Of a stretch of DNA of 64,000 bases, positions 63,199 through 64,000 are shown one piece after another. Where the stretch lies: positions 1,302,001 through 1,366,000 of the forward strand of contig JADLSH010000199.1 in NCBI GenBank assembly GCA_016169945.1. The letters are read 5' to 3'. Position numbers and translations under genes: made by a program. Within the stretch, counting starts at the first letter, position 1. Each line of letters opens with the position of its first letter. This DNA comes from Trachythela sp. YZ-2020. Lineage: Eukaryota > Cnidaria > Anthozoa > Malacalcyonacea > Clavulariidae. A model generated the notes under the pieces. That model saw only the letters and a program-made list of their open reading frames with translations, ran no database searches and was not told the origin of the DNA.

Positions 63199-64000
63199 AA
63201 AATGTCGTTTAGGTTGAATGAATATACACGGAACATTGAAAATAATGTAACATATACTGCTGTAACACTTGTCTGTCTGCGTGCGTTTGCAATATGGAGC
63301 TTTGTACTCGATCAAAGCTTTATAGCTGCTGTAAATCTTCTTGTAGAAGATATTTCAGTATACACACAAGTAACTTCTTCACGCTTGTTTGAAACTTCAT
63401 AAGCCTGTTTTCCACTGTCACTGACGAATTTTTACGCTCGAAACGAAATTTGTATTGTTGAAATTGAACTAATCAGTAATTCTAGCCGATCGATAGTTCA
63501 TCAAGCAAAGGAATATGATCAGTTCGCGCGATGATTTGCTAGTAGAAAACCGACAGTAGTTTCTTCTGACTTGTTTTCATCCGTATATCATATAAATTGT
63601 GTAAATACATTTTTCGTTTTGTGTACATTTTGTGCTCATTCTTTTGTTTTTACATGCGAAATCAATGTTCATTTAAATAATTCCTCTTACAAATTTGGTT
63701 CAAATTTTAACTACTGGATCTATCTAGTTTTGTACTATAAATTTACAATTGTTCATAGTAATAGAGTAATTTCGGGGATTTATTCTCTCTATTAACCTTT
63801 CGTAAAAGTTACCGTTGCCACTGAGTTATTTTAGAAAAAACAAAACATTGACAAGTACTCCGAAAACGGTTAACGCTTTAGTTTAAAGGCTGTTTTCCAC
63901 TTCAACCGTATCGTAACGAAACGTAGCGTATTTCTTTGTTTCCTGAGCTCTCGGGTAGAACTAATGACTTTGACACAAAAGAAAATGCTACGGTACGTTA
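63199..64000. other. CHMP3 3' flank, no gene recognised
   Basis: AT-rich and without a recognisable ORF. The phrase CTGTTTTCCACT occurs twice (63403 and 63889), followed by similar words (AACGAAA), which hints at ends of a repeat running out of the window. Confidence 0.4.

Overview
This is a eukaryotic, AT-rich, intron-rich window and almost certainly animal DNA. Replication-dependent histone genes with the metazoan 3' stem-loop, GT-AG introns of a few hundred bases, and one-to-one animal orthologues (TCERG1, CHMP3, GOT1, OAT, sideroflexin, DNA polymerase nu, SAXO) sit among many short inverted-repeat transposons. A cofactor-independent phosphoglycerate mutase and the general gene style suggest an early-branching marine invertebrate, most likely a cnidarian; the phylum is an inference. 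No operons, plasmid or phage features are present.

Layout. 566-3106 (-): 5' part of a harmonin/whirlin/PDZD7-type PDZ scaffold gene that runs off the left edge. 5318-9299: a histone group, H4 (-), H3 (-) and H1 (+). 9870-13584 (-): mitochondrial ornithine aminotransferase. 14207-21697 (-): cofactor-independent phosphoglycerate mutase, its introns loaded with repeats. 22603-23260 (+): a second, isolated H3. 23787-25900 (-): sideroflexin. 25901-29515: gene-free, with a TIR element and a 69-bp tandem array. 29516-38368 (-): DNA polymerase nu, about 29 small exons with one clear and one probable reading-frame break. 39423-41902 (+): SAXO axonemal microtubule protein. 42737-54748 (-): TCERG1 (three WW, six FF domains). 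55413-60612 (-): cytosolic aspartate aminotransferase. 61178-63198 (+): CHMP3. The last 800 bases hold nothing recognised.

I rebuilt exon structures by following reading-frame phase through splice sites. In OAT, iPGM, sideroflexin, SAXO, TCERG1, GOT1 and CHMP3 every junction keeps phase and gives proteins of family-typical length, which argues for good local sequence quality and makes the POLN breaks stand out. The genes are ordinary housekeeping, ciliary and DNA-repair genes that do not form a pathway cluster; OAT and GOT1 are both PLP transaminases but lie 42 kb apart. I found no clearly new biological system. The most notable signals are phased CCAAT arrays in front of each core histone gene, a shared Q19T replacement in both H3 copies, the POLN frame breaks, a 3-bp-TSD MITE nested in a LINE remnant, a family of CAACTTGTT-palindrome repeats in opposite orientation in two genes, and a degenerate duplicate of a CHMP3 exon.
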